From: Gymnopus androsaceus JB14
Lineage: Eukaryota > Basidiomycota > Agaricomycetes > Agaricales > Omphalotaceae
DNA: 64,000 nt
Direction of reading: 5' to 3'
Assembly: GCA_009733575.1 (NCBI GenBank)
Contig: ML769386.1
Span: 410,227 to 474,226 of the forward strand
The notes beneath the pieces were generated by a model. That model saw only the letters and a program-made list of their open reading frames with translations, was not told where the DNA came from and searched no databases. This document shows positions 49,199 to 61,663 of this stretch, one piece after another. The stretch's first letter is position 1. The number at the start of each line of letters is the position of its first letter. The translations under genes were made by a program, and so were the position numbers.

Positions 49199-50619
49199 AT
49201 GTCGACAAAAACTGATGTTCTGATTATTGGGGCTGGTCTGTCTGGTTTATCCGCTGCTTATAACCTCAGCAAAGCAGGAAAGATCGTACAAGTAATAGAG
49301 GCAAGAGAACGGATTGGCGGAAGAGCCTGGACAGATAATTCATTGGGTTTCCAGTTGAGCTAGGATGTATGGCCATCCACGGCTATGATACAGGAAATCC
49401 GGTTCTTCGATACTCCAAAGCTCTTGGTCTGGTTGGTTTACACTCCTCGCTTTATCCAGACTTGATCTTCAATTAATTATAGGAAACCAAATTGCTACCT
49501 GCCTCCTCGGGAACCCTTTTCACCAAAGATGGACCGATAGACTCAAATCTCGCCACGAAAATCCGAGGAAATTTAAATGCAGCCATGTCTCATATGAATA
49601 ACGTTGTATCTCAATCATCTTCGTCCGATACATCTCCTGTTGCAGACATCTTACTCTCTCCTTCATCGCAATTGTACGCTGGCCTCTCTGAATCAGACAA
49701 GCCGAAAGCCACAGCTCTTGCCAGAGCGTTGGAAATCGGATGGGGCATTCCATTAGAAGAAGCTGCTGCCCATTGGTCTGGATGGGCCTCCGGCGTCGCC
49801 TTTGCAGGATCAGACGGTATTATTGTCGGTGGATACGGTAAATTAGCTGCTTCGCTGCGCTCTGCAGCTGAAAGTACCGGAAAGGCGACATTTACTCTCA
49901 GCTCACGCATATCGAAGGTCACACTCATCGATGATACCATCGAATGTCGCACTTCCGATGGGACAACGTTCCTCGGCCGCGCAACTCTCAGCACGATACC
50001 TCTCGGTACGCTAAAGATGTTGCCGCAGGATTTCTTTGATCCTCCGCTCCCTGTGCGCAAAGTTTCCGCCGTATCTCGTGCTGCTGTCGGTGTCCTGGAG
50101 AAGCTCGGGCTCTTGTACGATTCTTCATGGTGGGACCATGCAGCTGGGCCTTTTACCATTCTCTTGGAATCCGGTACCGTTCTAGCCTTTCCTATATCGA
50201 GCTCTCCGCCGTGCCTACATGTTTTGGTGCCTCATGGACTCGTAGGTCTGCCTGCACACGAGATCCATGATATTCTGGCCCAGGCAATTGCACCTGGAAA
50301 GATTGTCCCACAACCGAGCAAAGTTCTCTCTTCTAATTGGAAGAATGACGATCTGTCGTATGGTGCAACCAGTAGTCCTATCAAAGTTGGGGAAGGTAGG
50401 TCTCCGCTAGACTTTGCTGAGGTTGCTCGGCCGGCATGGAGTGGATTGCTTGGGTTCTGACGACTGGATCAGTAAGTCTCTTGTCAATGTGACCTCGTTT
50501 TTTCACATACGTTTTCTCTGCGTTTTCTCAGCCGTGGAAGTGTTCCCGGGGCAATACTAAGCGGAGAACGGGAAGCGCGCCGTATTCAAGCTTTGCTTGA
50601 GCGTCATAATGTAGTATAG
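49199..50619 (+). CDS. FAD-dependent amine/polyamine oxidase, degraded or frameshifted
   Basis: The start MSTKTDVLIIGAGLSGLSAA has the dinucleotide-binding GxGxxG, followed by EARERIGGRAW. A missing base near 49350 separates this from ELGCMAIHGYDTGNP. A long exon then runs 49492-50460 (LARALEIGWGIPLEEAAAHW, GGYGKLAASLRSAAE, ATLSTIPLGTLKMLPQDFF). The C-terminal exon reads RGSVPGAILSGEREARRIQA. Between LLGF and that exon, the expected AGE-type FAD-contact motif is absent and the frame is broken. The enzyme class oxidises amines with FAD. Because the FAD-contact segment seems lost, this may be a pseudogene, unlike the simple one-base cases. Confidence 0.7.
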
Positions 50620-51122
50620 GATTCGTAGCATCTGACAACCAAAAACCGAACGCCTGCTTTGACACAGCGATTCCAAATAAAACTTGGTACTCGAGAGATA
50701 CAGGCTGATTCCAGCAGCTCGAGGTGGTTATCCTCTCTTCCAACTTGCTTCAAACCCTGGTATTTCGTATCGCCTACGGAGAACTTCAAGCGCCTCTCCA
50801 TCACGAACAGATTTATGCGAACATTGCTATTGCGTCCCATCCACTATGATCAACGATCCCGTAGAGCTTAAGAAGAGTACTCTATGTCCAGGACTTTTGA
50901 TTATTTCCTTCTGTCCTTACAGTGACCCCGCAGTGACCTGTAGTGATCGTCTCAGCGCGAGCTGATACAACGTTGCTCCGTTCTCTCTAAATGCATGCAT
51001 GTCTCCGCTCCGCTTATCGCTTATCCATAATCTTATCTCGGAATCCCGTTGCTCTTACAGTTGATTTTTGATCCGGCTCGCCAAATACAATTCCCGGTAA
51101 TGTAATTCTGTTCATACTTCAC
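50620..51122. other. Intergenic region
   Basis: Five hundred bases between two FAD enzyme genes on the same strand. No gene is seen. Confidence 0.35.
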
Positions 51123-53548
51123 CATGTCTCTCTCACCAAGGAAAGAGCTCGTGGTCCTAAAATAGTAGTAATTGGGGCAGGGTAAGCCTTGAAAGCATCT
51201 GGGGCTCTATCGGTTTGACACAGCCATTGCAGAATTGGTGGAATTTCGTTTGCGATTGCTCTGCAGCGCAAGTTTCCCGGATTCAACAACTTTACCGTGT
51301 GTTCGATACCATCTTTCCTCGGACGTTTCCCTGATATTTCGAACAGATCTATGAGAAGGGGAATGACGTTGGAGGGACTTGGAGGGTAATACCTTCTCTT
51401 GATTCCTGCACCGTGACACCGCACTAACCATACCCAACAGGTTAACACGTACCCGGTTTGTAAAATTCGTTGCATTTTTTATCAAAGAGTTTCTCAACTT
51501 GTCTGGACGCGTATAGGGCTGCGCATGCGATGTTCCTGTACATTTCTTCTCTTCTTCTTCAGACCTGAAGCCAGATTGGGACAACACACACGCATACCAG
51601 CCTCAGATTTATCAATATTGGAAGGATTTGGCTACCAAATATCAAATATACCCCTATATTCAGTTCAACACGCTCGTGACCTCTGCTGAATGGAATTCGG
51701 AGACCCACTGTTATCAAATAGTCACGAAGAATCTCGCGTCTGGAGAAGAGACGACATCTACAGCCGAGATCCTTGTATCAGCCCTTGGTATACTGGAGGT
51801 CACGAAGCTTCCTGATATTCATGGTATCAGCTTGTTCAAAGGAGAAATCTTCCATTCTGCAGCTTGGAATCACAACGTGGATTTATCTGGCAAGCGAGTG
51901 GCAGTCATTGGGAATGGTGCCTCAGCGTAAGTTTTTCTTCTTTGATTTTCTGAATATGTTCAAATATATACGTATCTCTCATAGGACTCAGTTTGTTCCT
52001 TTGATTTCCCAAAACAAGTCAGTCAAAGTCGTCAATTTCTGCAGAACTCCAAATTGGTTCATATGGCCAGTAAGTGCAGATTATAGTCGTTTGCGACGAT
52101 TTCACCCATTATTTCCCCCAAGCTTCGTGCTACGTACAATAAATTTGACATATGGATGTTTAAAAACCTGCCTCTTTGGATTCGCATTTACCGTGCATAT
52201 CAATTCTTCAAGGTTGGTTTCCCTCTGAGCGTCTCAACTCCCCTAGCCGCTAACGAATTTATTAGACCGAGTTTTTCTATTTCACTGCCTTCAAGTTCGC
52301 ATTTACTCGTCGCATATTTACCTTTGTGAGTAAGTTGTCCTTGAAGCCATCAAGTACCACACTCAAACTATCACCAGCTCTGTAAGCTCTATATCAAACA
52401 CACCGCGCCAAAGAAAGATGTGAAAAACTTGATTCCTACTTATAGTGAGTCCAATGTACAATTGGTCTAACACTTTGTCTAACTTGGTCTACCCATAGCC
52501 ATGGGTTGCAAACGTGTAATTTTTGACAGTGATTACCTTGCAAGTTTACACCGACCAAACGTCTCATTAAACTGGGATGGTATCGAATCCATATCCGAAG
52601 ATGGTATCGTCACCAAAACTGGTACATATCATTCCGTCAGGCCGATTCCGTATACCTAAAGTCATGAAACTGACTAGGTGAAAAACTGCCATTCGATGTT
52701 ATTATCTGCGCTACCGGTTTTATCACTGTGAGTGGAACCTGCGCTATAGTCTTTCCATTGATTCACGCTCTTTCTCAACAGGACCAATTCCCGCTACATG
52801 TCAAGGGAACCCAGAATACTATCCAGGAATACTACGACGCCAAAGGTGGTCCTACCGCCTTTCTAGCTACCACTATACCTGAGGTATGTCACTTTGACCT
52901 TTTTATTTAATTGTGAGTCTAATCGATGCTTGCCTTAGTTTCCAAACTTCTTTATGCTTGGAGGTCAGTGCTGAACATCAAAAGGTGACTTCGTTAACAT
53001 CACCAAAATAGGGCCCAACGCGACGACTGGCACCACTTCAGTGATTTACACTGAAGAGAACCAGAGTCAGTATATTTTAAAGCTCATAGCCCCAATCATC
53101 AATCACCCGGAGCAAGTTTGTTCTATTGGTGTAACTGCTCAGGCCACGGACAAGTACAACAATAAACTCCAAGCCGATCTCAATCGGTCCGTTTTCGTGG
53201 ATTGCACTTCGTATTATCGGAAAGGACGAGACGGAAAGGTATCTTCTGCATGGCCGTATTCAGCGAGCTGGCATTGGTGGATTTTCCGTAATGTACAGTT
53301 GGCAGGACTATGAAGTAGGTACGGTCGACTCGCAGACGCTACAGAGTTTGGCGGGTGATGATACAGGGAGGACGTACACTAAACGCTTCCTGCTTCAATG
53401 TGCGTTGCTGATCACGGTGCTTCTGGTGCAGAAGCACCCGGACACTAAAGGTGCGAAAATTTGCGATTCAAGTTTAAAGTTGTATATTGAACTCTGTTGC
53501 AAGGCTGTCGAGCGCTCTTTCCTGTCTTTTTTGACACGCAAACGTTGA
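51123..53548 (+). CDS. FAD-containing monooxygenase (FMO/Baeyer-Villiger-like)
   Basis: The Rossmann start [19 protein letters not shown] is followed by [20 protein letters not shown] and [12 protein letters not shown], typical of class B flavin monooxygenases. The NADPH site is [19 protein letters not shown]. Later motifs are [25 protein letters not shown] and [15 protein letters not shown]. The C-terminal region reads [13 protein letters not shown] and [12 protein letters not shown]. About a dozen small introns are required. The first codons (ATG at 51123) and the segment near 53293 are each off by one base. The exact C-terminus is uncertain. It probably oxygenates a ketone or a hydrophobic substrate; its neighbours are other oxidoreductases. 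Confidence 0.8.
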
Positions 53549-54217
53549 TGAATACCCGTGTATACTTTTTTTCAAACCATTACAATCGAATGCTATCACG
53601 ATGTGGGAAGGGCTGAAGAAGAGAAGTAAATAAACCTGGTTCAAGTCGCATGAATGTAATGAATGTAGTGGACTCGATAATTTCGCGACTGAAGAGCTAG
53701 TCCGCAGAACCGAGCAGACCTGGCACAGTCCTCTCCGCCGCATCCAAGTGTCTCGCGCCATAAATTCCGCTGCATCAGCTTCCCTTGTGCGCTATTGACT
53801 CATGGCACGACCCTAAAAGTAAACCGTAAGTAAGCACCGGGTATACAGAAATGGAAAGACCGTACGGTTGAATATCATATTCCACCAAGAACTCCCCGTG
53901 ACTGCTCTTTCCTAGCGTTGGTTGCATTCACCAGAACTCTCGATCCGACGTCGGGTGATCTTTCGCGCAAAGGCCACACTACGCTCGCAAGAATTCTAAG
54001 GAATCCTAATCGGAAAACGTAGATCACGAGAAAGGTTCGTCTGCACCATTCCTGGACACATGCAGTTCACGATGACAGTGGAAGGGTCTACGTGGTTCGC
54101 TAGCTCCTTTACAAATAAACGGATGAGGAGCTTTGAATCAGGGTATAGTGACCATGGCTTGAATGGATTTTTGTCCCGAAGGCGTCAAAGATGGGGGTCG
54201 CCTCAGGAATGGGATCT
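53549..54217. other. Region between monooxygenase and SDR fragment
   Basis: 670 bases without a recognisable gene. The minus-strand sequence after the SDR fragment does not continue the SDR fold. Confidence 0.35.
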
Positions 54218-54514
54218 TTATGTGACGCGAATCGCGGTGATGGATGAGTGGGAGGAGAGGTTGAGCTCATATACTAGTATTTTGGGCTGGTCCTTCCTAC
54301 TATTCATGTCACAATGAGCGAGGAGTTCTGATTTTACTTCCCTGCCCTCGGAGACCCGCCCCACGGTGATGATTAGAGTGGTGATGTTATGTAGAAGATA
54401 ATGCAAACAAGCTGCTCGACCTAGTCCACTATTCGCACCTGTAATGAGTGCTGTCTTGCCGCGGAAGTCAATAGAAGTGGGAAGAGCAGGAACTGGGGGC
54501 TGGAGGAAAGGCAT
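54218..54514 (-). pseudogene. N-terminal fragment of a short-chain dehydrogenase
   Basis: MPFLQPPVPALPTSIDFRGK leads to TALITGANSGLGRAACLHYL, the NAD(P)-binding TGxxxGxG motif. The sequence continues through KILVYELNLSSHSSI and then stops. The active-site NNAG and YxxxK parts are not found downstream. It is probably a truncated copy, although an unrecognised exon cannot be excluded. Confidence 0.6.
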
Positions 54515-54781
54515 GATGTGTCGGAGGTCGGTGAGCTACCTTTCGCATCATATATAGTTCCGACAGGACTCCCGGACCACGACCGGAGGTCCCGAACCCA
54601 GTCCCAGACCTGATTACCAACCAGCGTTCTACCATCCACTTGAGGCTTTGTGCTTACTGAGAGTACTCGCGTACGATGTACGTCCACAGGTAGAGTTGTA
54701 TGTAGCCTGCTGGGACAAAGGAAACCCATTCCCTCTATCTTGTAAATCCACTGCTATTGCGAGCATGTAGCGATAGCCACA

Positions 54782-56489
54782 TCAGACCTGTACATTGAAG
54801 AGAAGATGGCTCGATGTATTGACAAGATACAATTTTTCCTGCCGACCTTTCACAAATTTCCATCGTCCTGTCCCTCTGTCCCAGTACGCATTCTCCTCAA
54901 TACGAAACCGAATTGTTTCATTCCGCTCAGGAACAAAATGATAAGCATACAGCTCAATGCTGTAGTATGTATCAGGCAGGATAATCAGCTCTCCGAGAAC
55001 TGGAACATATTCAGGGAGATTTGTGAAGCCTGCCGGCGTTCCGTTCAGTAAATCCTTCACAGTACCTCATTGAGAAGAACATCTTACTCACCAATCACAG
55101 CGCCTGCATCATGACCTGAGTTCAAGAGGAAAGGTAAGCGCGACTATGCAAGCACTAGTGAATGCGACTCACCCCAGTCACCAATAGGATGTGAGTAGAT
55201 TTGTCCCTCAATGCCTTCAACTTTCATCTGAGTGAGGCATTTCTCGAGAACTTGATTTCCAGTCATCCCCGCCCTCATTATCTCGAGATGTATATCTTGC
55301 ATTCGATTGGCTTTCTTCAGGCCCTGCTTCAAACTCTCAGGTGCATCAACTTCTCCGCGATGTAGAACATAAGCCAAGCTTTGGGTGTCAGTATTGAGAC
55401 CCATAGCACTTATGCCCCAATCAATGTGGAGTAAGTCGCCTTCCTGTATGATATCGTTGTCAACGCTCCAACCAGGAAAGGATTCCTCAACGAGGACAGA
55501 AACTCTAGGAAAATTCCAAGTTGTAACATTCAGAGTAAGCATCTTTTCACGAAACCACCAGCTCAAGTCCTATTCAAAGTCAGCGAATAGCAAGTATGTA
55601 GATGTATTACGGGGTCTGCGTACCTCAGTCGTCGTCACGCCAGGACGGATGGTATGATGAGAGAAACCCTCTTCCATCATAAGCCATACAATATCTTGCA
55701 TATCGTGCATAATAGTCAAGTTGACCATCCACCTTGGTAGTAACATACTCAATCCCAAGCATCGGAATATTGACCATTCTCTGCATCCATTTCGAGCCAA
55801 GAGCTTGCTTCAGAGCTTCATATTCTCCGACATGCAAACCTCCAGCGAATGCAACATTCTGATCAACGTTTATTGCAATGCGGCGAGGATTCAAGTCTTC
55901 CAAGGTCTGCAGGAGTTCCGGCCATACTTGTCCTGTGTTGTCAACCCATTTAAGAGGATTGGGTGGCCCTCCAAGGATGATGTGTTGGTGTGGAATAGAA
56001 GAATTGTGCGCCTATGGGCGTCATAATCCGTGGCGTTCTTGATTGACCACCAAATGGTGTCTTCCGCATGCTCCCTTTGGCTCATCTGCGCTCAAATGAG
56101 AAACGATTGAGATAGAACAGAAAGCCAGGTGCGCAATGACCAGGTAGAAAAGATAGTGCGAAACGCGTTGCGATAATATCTTGTATCAGTTTGGTGAATA
56201 CTTACTTGTAAATGTGTCGAGAATTAAATCGCAAAGCATCTTGCGCTATCTTTCCTCACTTCTGGGCATTGGAAGGTCTATTAATGCTCACCAGCCAGGC
56301 ATCAACACCGTACTTTTCAAGGAGGAAAGGAATGCGAGCCAGCCTTTCTTTAAGCCAAGCGTCTTGAATACGAGCTTGTTCTCGAAGAGATGGTAATGGT
56401 TTGTAAGTAAATGGCTTTTCATGAGATGCAACAGTAAAGGAGAATAAGAAACATGCCAGGAGCAGGAATGACCAGCTAAAGGAAACCAT
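54782..56489 (-). CDS. Secreted M24 (Xaa-Pro dipeptidase/creatinase-like) peptidase
   Basis: A signal peptide (FSWSFLLLACFLFSFTVAS) and an N-terminal domain (ARIPFLLEKYGVDAWL) precede a long intron. REHAEDTIWWSIKNATDYDA follows, then the pita-bread catalytic domain. The metal ligands expected in M24 are visible: HIDWGISAMGLNTDTQS (two Asp), YSHPIGDWGE (His), YYSIELYAYHF (Glu) and RIEENAYWD (Glu). One extra base near 55703 splits LDYYAR from QDIVWLMMEEGFS. The product is probably a secreted or vacuolar metallopeptidase acting on proline-containing or other small peptides. Divergent from PEX14. Confidence 0.8.
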
Positions 56490-56563
56490 GATGATGGATG
56501 AGGTTCAGAAATCGGCGATCGGATGAGAACGTACCGGAGAACGCTTTGACCTTTACCACCATC
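56490..56563. promoter_or_regulatory. Divergent promoter between M24 peptidase and PEX14
   Basis: Only 74 bases separate the start codons, so 5' leaders must be very short or overlap. A plus-strand frame extends upstream of the PEX14 ATG, but its sequence is not family-like. Confidence 0.45.
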
Positions 56564-57969
56564 ATGGCTGAAGAAAACGAGCCGTCAAACACACCACCAA
56601 CAACCTCTGAATCCAGTCCTGAACCATCTCAACCTACAACATCATCTGCAGAAGGAGGTACCAGATCCGAGCTCATATCGCGTGCGAGAATATTTCTGAG
56701 TTCTCCTCAAATCCAGAACCAGGATATATTCGCCAAGCGAAAATTTCTCCTCGAGAAAGGTCTCAATGAGACTGAAACTGAACTCCTATTGAGAGAATTG
56801 GTAAGTGCTGTTTTATTCGTTTCGGGTTTCTCTTTGACTTATAGATCTATGTAGCCTCCACAACTACCCAGGGTTCCGCCTAGGACATATCCTCAGCCTC
56901 CGCCCTCGGGCTTGCTTACGCTGCTACTCGGACTGGCTAGACTTTTTGCCTGGGTAGCCGGAGGATCTGCTGCTCTGTTACTTGTCTATCATGTACGTGT
57001 GATCAACGAAAGTTCCTACTTTGCTTGTTAATGGGAACCATCATAGCGATACTTGCTTCCTCGCATACTGAGGACCGCAGAAGCTCGAAACGTTGCTAAA
57101 ATCACATCAAGCAACCCTCTTGAACAAATTGAACCAGTCCCTGACCTCACTTAAAGAGACTCAAACGGAATGTTATTCGTCGTTACCGCGCCCGAATCCT
57201 CACAAGGAACCTTTGGTGTTCGCAGGTTGTCATAGCTTGTTGGACATTGTGAAAGAGGCTGAAGCTCAGAAACTGGAATTCTCTAAACTTCCACACCTTT
57301 CCCTTCTTCGATGCGCTTGGGAGGATTTCCGGAGACTCCCAGATTGTGCCGATGGCAATCCACGAACAGAGGAACTGTTCCAGGTGATGGAGAGTCGTAT
57401 TCCATGGTTGGTTAGCGAGGAAGGGATTGATTTCGAGGTGCGTGAGCTGGATCGTTCTGGGCGCGCCATTCTAACCATCTTCTTGGATCTAGCATTCCTT
57501 ATGGGATACTCTATCGACTACTCCTGTCTTTGAAGGCGTTATATCGGAAGATTCTCCCGAGGGCCCATCGGCACCTGTTCGCTGGGTGTATATTCCTGCA
57601 AAACCTAATACGACAACTCCTTTCCTATCTTCTCTTGATTCACTATCGGCCGCCGTAGCAGTTCGCAAACCCACGTCCATGCCCAGCCCATATCAACATA
57701 CACTTCAAGCTATGTCTGAATTCACAGGTTACATCAGCTCAAACCTTTACACTCCCTATCGTCCGCCACCAATACCCGGAATGGGTTCACCATCAACTGG
57801 AGAGCCTACAGACGATTTGAAGAAGGAAATACGAGCTCTCAAGGGTCTGGTGTTGAATAGGCAAGTGCCAAAGTTTTACTGTTACTGTGTATTCTTTCTT
57901 ATGTCGTCGTACAGAAAGTCTTTCATGGCTACGATCCCAAGACCGAACATCGCCATACGCTCTTCTTAA
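56564..57969 (+). CDS. PEX14: PEX14 peroxisomal docking protein
   Basis: Pex14 docks the Pex5 receptor-cargo complex at the peroxisomal membrane. After a Ser/Pro/Thr-rich start, the conserved N-terminal domain reads SELISRARIFLSSPQIQNQD and FAKRKFLLEKGLNETE. A Pro-rich linker and one membrane helix (LARLFAWVAGGSAALLLVYH) follow. A coiled coil comes next (ETLLKSHQATLLNKLNQSLT), then ESRIPWLVSEEG, SLWDTLSTTPVFEG and a Pro/Ser-rich tail with DDLKKEIRALKGLVLNR. An extra base near 57082 shifts from LRTAE to LETLLKSH. The other joins (56801-56854, 56992-57046, 57439-57494) keep the frame. Confidence 0.82.
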
Positions 57970-58146
57970 ATATATTATTGTAACTGTGTATTATACGCGG
58001 TGAACACCGTGAACGCGTGAACTGTTGAAAAATTCGCATCATATACAAATGGGGAAAATGCGAGCGATCAATATAAAGTTCGCGTCTTCTTTTGAATGAC
58101 GTCGAAACTCTCATACCCTAGGTTTCCAACCACCATCATCCATAGA

Positions 58147-60686
58147 ATGCCCACTCCTCCCCTCGACCCAAAAACCGTCGTTGAGATTGACGGATATCTC
58201 GAGCCCGACGTGCCGAACATTGTTAAACGCTACGATTTGTTCAGGCAATGGAAGGATACTATCGAGCAACACGAAGGCGGCTACGATAACTTTACAAAAG
58301 GTTATCTCAATTTCGGCTTGAACGTTGGAAAAAATGGCGAAATTGTATATAAAGAATGGGCTCCCAATGTCAAAGAAGCGACTCTCATTGGAGAATTCAG
58401 TACGTCGGATCGTTCGCGCTGTTGAGAAATCTGACAATATCTTTCTTTTTTTTTTTTGCAGATAACTGGAATAGAACAAGCCACCCAATGAGCAAGAACG
58501 AGTTCGGCGTATGGGAAATCACAATTCCTCCTACCTCGGATGGAGCCTGCGCGATTCCACACGACTCCAAAATCAAGGTTTGCTCCTCATCTGCAGAAGT
58601 ATATATTCCATTCGAACATCATTCTCGTAGATTTCAATGGTCACGCCATCTGGAGCGCGCATCGAGCGTTTACCGGTTTGGATTAAACGCGTCACTCAAG
58701 ACCTGAGCGTTTCTCCCGTCTACGATGCGCGTTTCTGGAATCCACCAGAGTCTGAAAAGTACAAATTCAAAAATAGCCGTCCTTCGCAACCTAAGGATGC
58801 CAGGATCTACGAAGCTCATGTCGGCATATCCACTTCAGAAGGACGTGTCGGCACGTACAAAGAATTCACCCAGAACATCCTTCCTCGTATAAAGAAACTA
58901 GGATACAACATTATCCAGTTAATGGCCGTTATGGAGCATGCCTACTATGCATGTCAGCACCTTTTTATTGTTCAATCATACCGTCAGATCTTAATCAGCG
59001 TTCTTTTTAGCCTTTGGTTACCAAGTCACTAACTTCTTCGCTGCTAGCTCTAGGTACGGCTCGCCGGAGGACCTCAAAGAGCTGATCGATACCGCTCATG
59101 GAATGGGCTTAACCGTACTTCTCGATATCGTTCACTCCCATGCGTGCAAGAACGTCCTCGATGGTCTGAACGAGTTCGATGGCACCGATCATCTCTACTT
59201 CCACGAAGGACAAAAAGGTCGTCACGAACTCTGGGACAGCAGGCTATTCAACTATGGCTCCCACGAAGTTATGAGGTTCCTGATGAGCAACCTGCGCTTC
59301 TGGGTGGAAGAGTACCAGTTCGATGGCTTTAGATTCGATGGTGTGACGAGTATGATGTACAAGCACCATGGTATCGGTGCGGGCTTTTCCGGAGGTTATC
59401 ATGAATACTTTGGAGATTCTGCGGATTTGGAAGCGATCGTGTACCTTATGCTGGTAGGTGTTTTTTTTTGATCTGCGTGAATGAACTAGAGTGTTCTGAG
59501 TGATCTGTAGGCTAACGACGCGATGCATACTTTGTACCCGCCGGTAATCACTATCGCGGAAGACGTATCTGGTATGCCCCTGCTATGTACCCCCACGGAC
59601 AAGGGTGGTATCGGGTTCGATTACCGTCTATCGATGGCTATACCTGATATGTGGATCAAATTGCTCAAGCACAAGACTGACGACGAATGGGATCTCGCAA
59701 ACATCGTCCATACGCTCATCAACAGACGACACGGCGAGAAGAGTATCGCATACTGTGAGAGCCATGACCAGGCTTTGGTTGGAGACAAGACTATTGCGTT
59801 CTGGCTGATGGATAAGGAGATGTGTAAGCTTACTCTTACTGTGTCTCTAACATCGCACTGACGCTTCATGTTAGATACGCACATGTCCGACCTCACAGAA
59901 ATGACTCCAGTTATTGCTCGAGGTTTAGCTCTTCACAAAATGATTCGGTATGGTAGTTTTATTTGGCCAATGGATTGCTTACCAAATTTTTTCTAGTCTT
60001 GTCACCCATTCTCTCGGTGGAGAGGGATACTTGAACTTTGAAGGAAACGAGTTTGGGCACCCTGAGGTAGATTATACGCTTGACACTGTTGAATCCTGTT
60101 GACCTTTTTCCAGTGGCTCGACTTCCCGCGCGCCGGCAACGGTAACTCCTTCCAATACGCTCGTCGCCAATGGAATATCGTAGACGACCCTATCCTCCGC
60201 TACAAATATCTGAACGAGTTTGATGCTGCCATGAACCAACTTGAAGAAGAAAAAGGTTGGCTTTCCGCCCCCCAGGTAACACTTCTACCATCCTTCTTTG
60301 CCTCGTCCACCTAACACATGTGAATCCAGGCGTATGTGTCACTCAAACACGAGGTCGACAAGGTCTTGGTGTACGAGCGTGCTGGTCTGCTGTTCGTTTT
60401 CAACTTCCACTCTAATCAAAGCTTCACCGATTACCGAGTCGGCGTCGAAATGCCTGGTCAGTACACCGTCGCTTTGACCACTGACGAGCCCCGATTCGGA
60501 GGATTCGACAACGGCAAACCGGGCGGGGAATACTTTACTACTCCATTAGAATGGAATGGTAGGAAGAACTTCTTGCAGGTAAGTTCCGGAGACACAAGCA
60601 GTTCATCTTCCTCTGGGTTCTCAGGTCATTATGTACAGGTCTATATCCCCTCGAGGACCGCTCTTGTGCTTGCCCTGGTGAAATAG
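58147..60686 (+). CDS. GLC3: 1,4-alpha-glucan (glycogen) branching enzyme
   Basis: This GH13 enzyme introduces alpha-1,6 branches into glycogen. An N-terminal CBM48 part ([15 protein letters not shown], [17 protein letters not shown]) precedes [20 protein letters not shown]. The barrel motifs are [30 protein letters not shown] (nucleophile Asp), [11 protein letters not shown] (acid Glu) and [13 protein letters not shown]. The C-terminal domain has [17 protein letters not shown] and [14 protein letters not shown], and ends [10 protein letters not shown]. All exon joins, about ten, keep the frame. The length of about 690 residues is usual for fungal enzymes. The start ATG at 58147 precedes [20 protein letters not shown]. 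Confidence 0.92.
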
Positions 60687-61204
60687 ACAAACGGACAGTG
60701 ACTCCACACACAAATAGATTTTTTCATTCTGCTTTCGTCGTTCATAGGAATTATGTAGATTGTACAAAGTGTATTTCTTGCTCATAACTTGGCCAAGCAA
60801 CTACGCGGCCGCACTGGCTTGTGACGTATGGCCGCTCGCGGCGTGATTCGGGAAGGAAGGAAGGTCTATTACGCGGTCAAGCGGCGGGGAGGAGAATATC
60901 ATATACTTATATTAAGTGCTTCTGTATTGGCGTTCCGTTCTTAATCTCGGTATATGAAGCATATTAACTTTCCGAGGTCTAGCGATGCATTGTAACTTAA
61001 GTACATATGCATTCGATGAACGGAAATGTCTACAGCAACATCCAGAGACTCTACGCGTAGTAAGAATTGGAGCCTTCGTTAAGTGGCCCATTATTTTTTA
61101 TACTTGAGGCCAGTCGTATCATCGTACATCGAGATTCGACAAGCCTCGCCATAACCTTTGGGTTGGCCGCGTCGGAACGTGAGCAGGATTGAGATCCAGA
61201 GTAT
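60687..61204. other. Intergenic region after the branching enzyme
   Basis: About 500 bases of 3' flank. No gene is recognised. Confidence 0.4.
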
Positions 61205-61400
61205 GAAGCTTTGAAGCGAGATCGCGACTAAGCGCGAGAGTCGGTAGTCGTAGTCAGTTTTGGACATCCAATTGGCTCCTATATCATCGCAACAGCGGGT
61301 GCTCCGGGATAGGAGACATTATACAACGGACGTCTGCTATATATGCCTCAAGAAGTTCCTTTTGTGCCTCTATTAGTATTTCTCTGGACAAAGGGTATTA
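61205..61400 (-). pseudogene. F-box gene relic, F-box segment
   Basis: This matches the F-box region of the tandem F-box genes (compare 28575-28770): SREI-EAQKELLEAYMAG, then IMSPI, ending near the RLPTL segment. Internal deletions remove part of the F-box (KLPQEMLGEIFQ), and several gaps break the frame. Confidence 0.7.
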
Positions 61401-61663
61401 CTTAAATTTGAATTTGGCAATTTTCTATCAAGAGTAAGAGCATCGTGCCAGATCGTGCCTCTCTTTCAGGGAAGAGGTCACATCACGGAGAGCACCAAGG
61501 ATGTCTGCAGGCTTGAGTGGGGCTGTAAGAAGGAAAGAGAAAGTTGTCGATATAATTGTATAATGCGTTGTATCACCGGCTGTATGTACTTCCGTCAGTG
61601 ACCTCACTATTCACTTATCATCGATTAAAATCAAATTAAAATCCACGTTACAAGCTCGAACCG

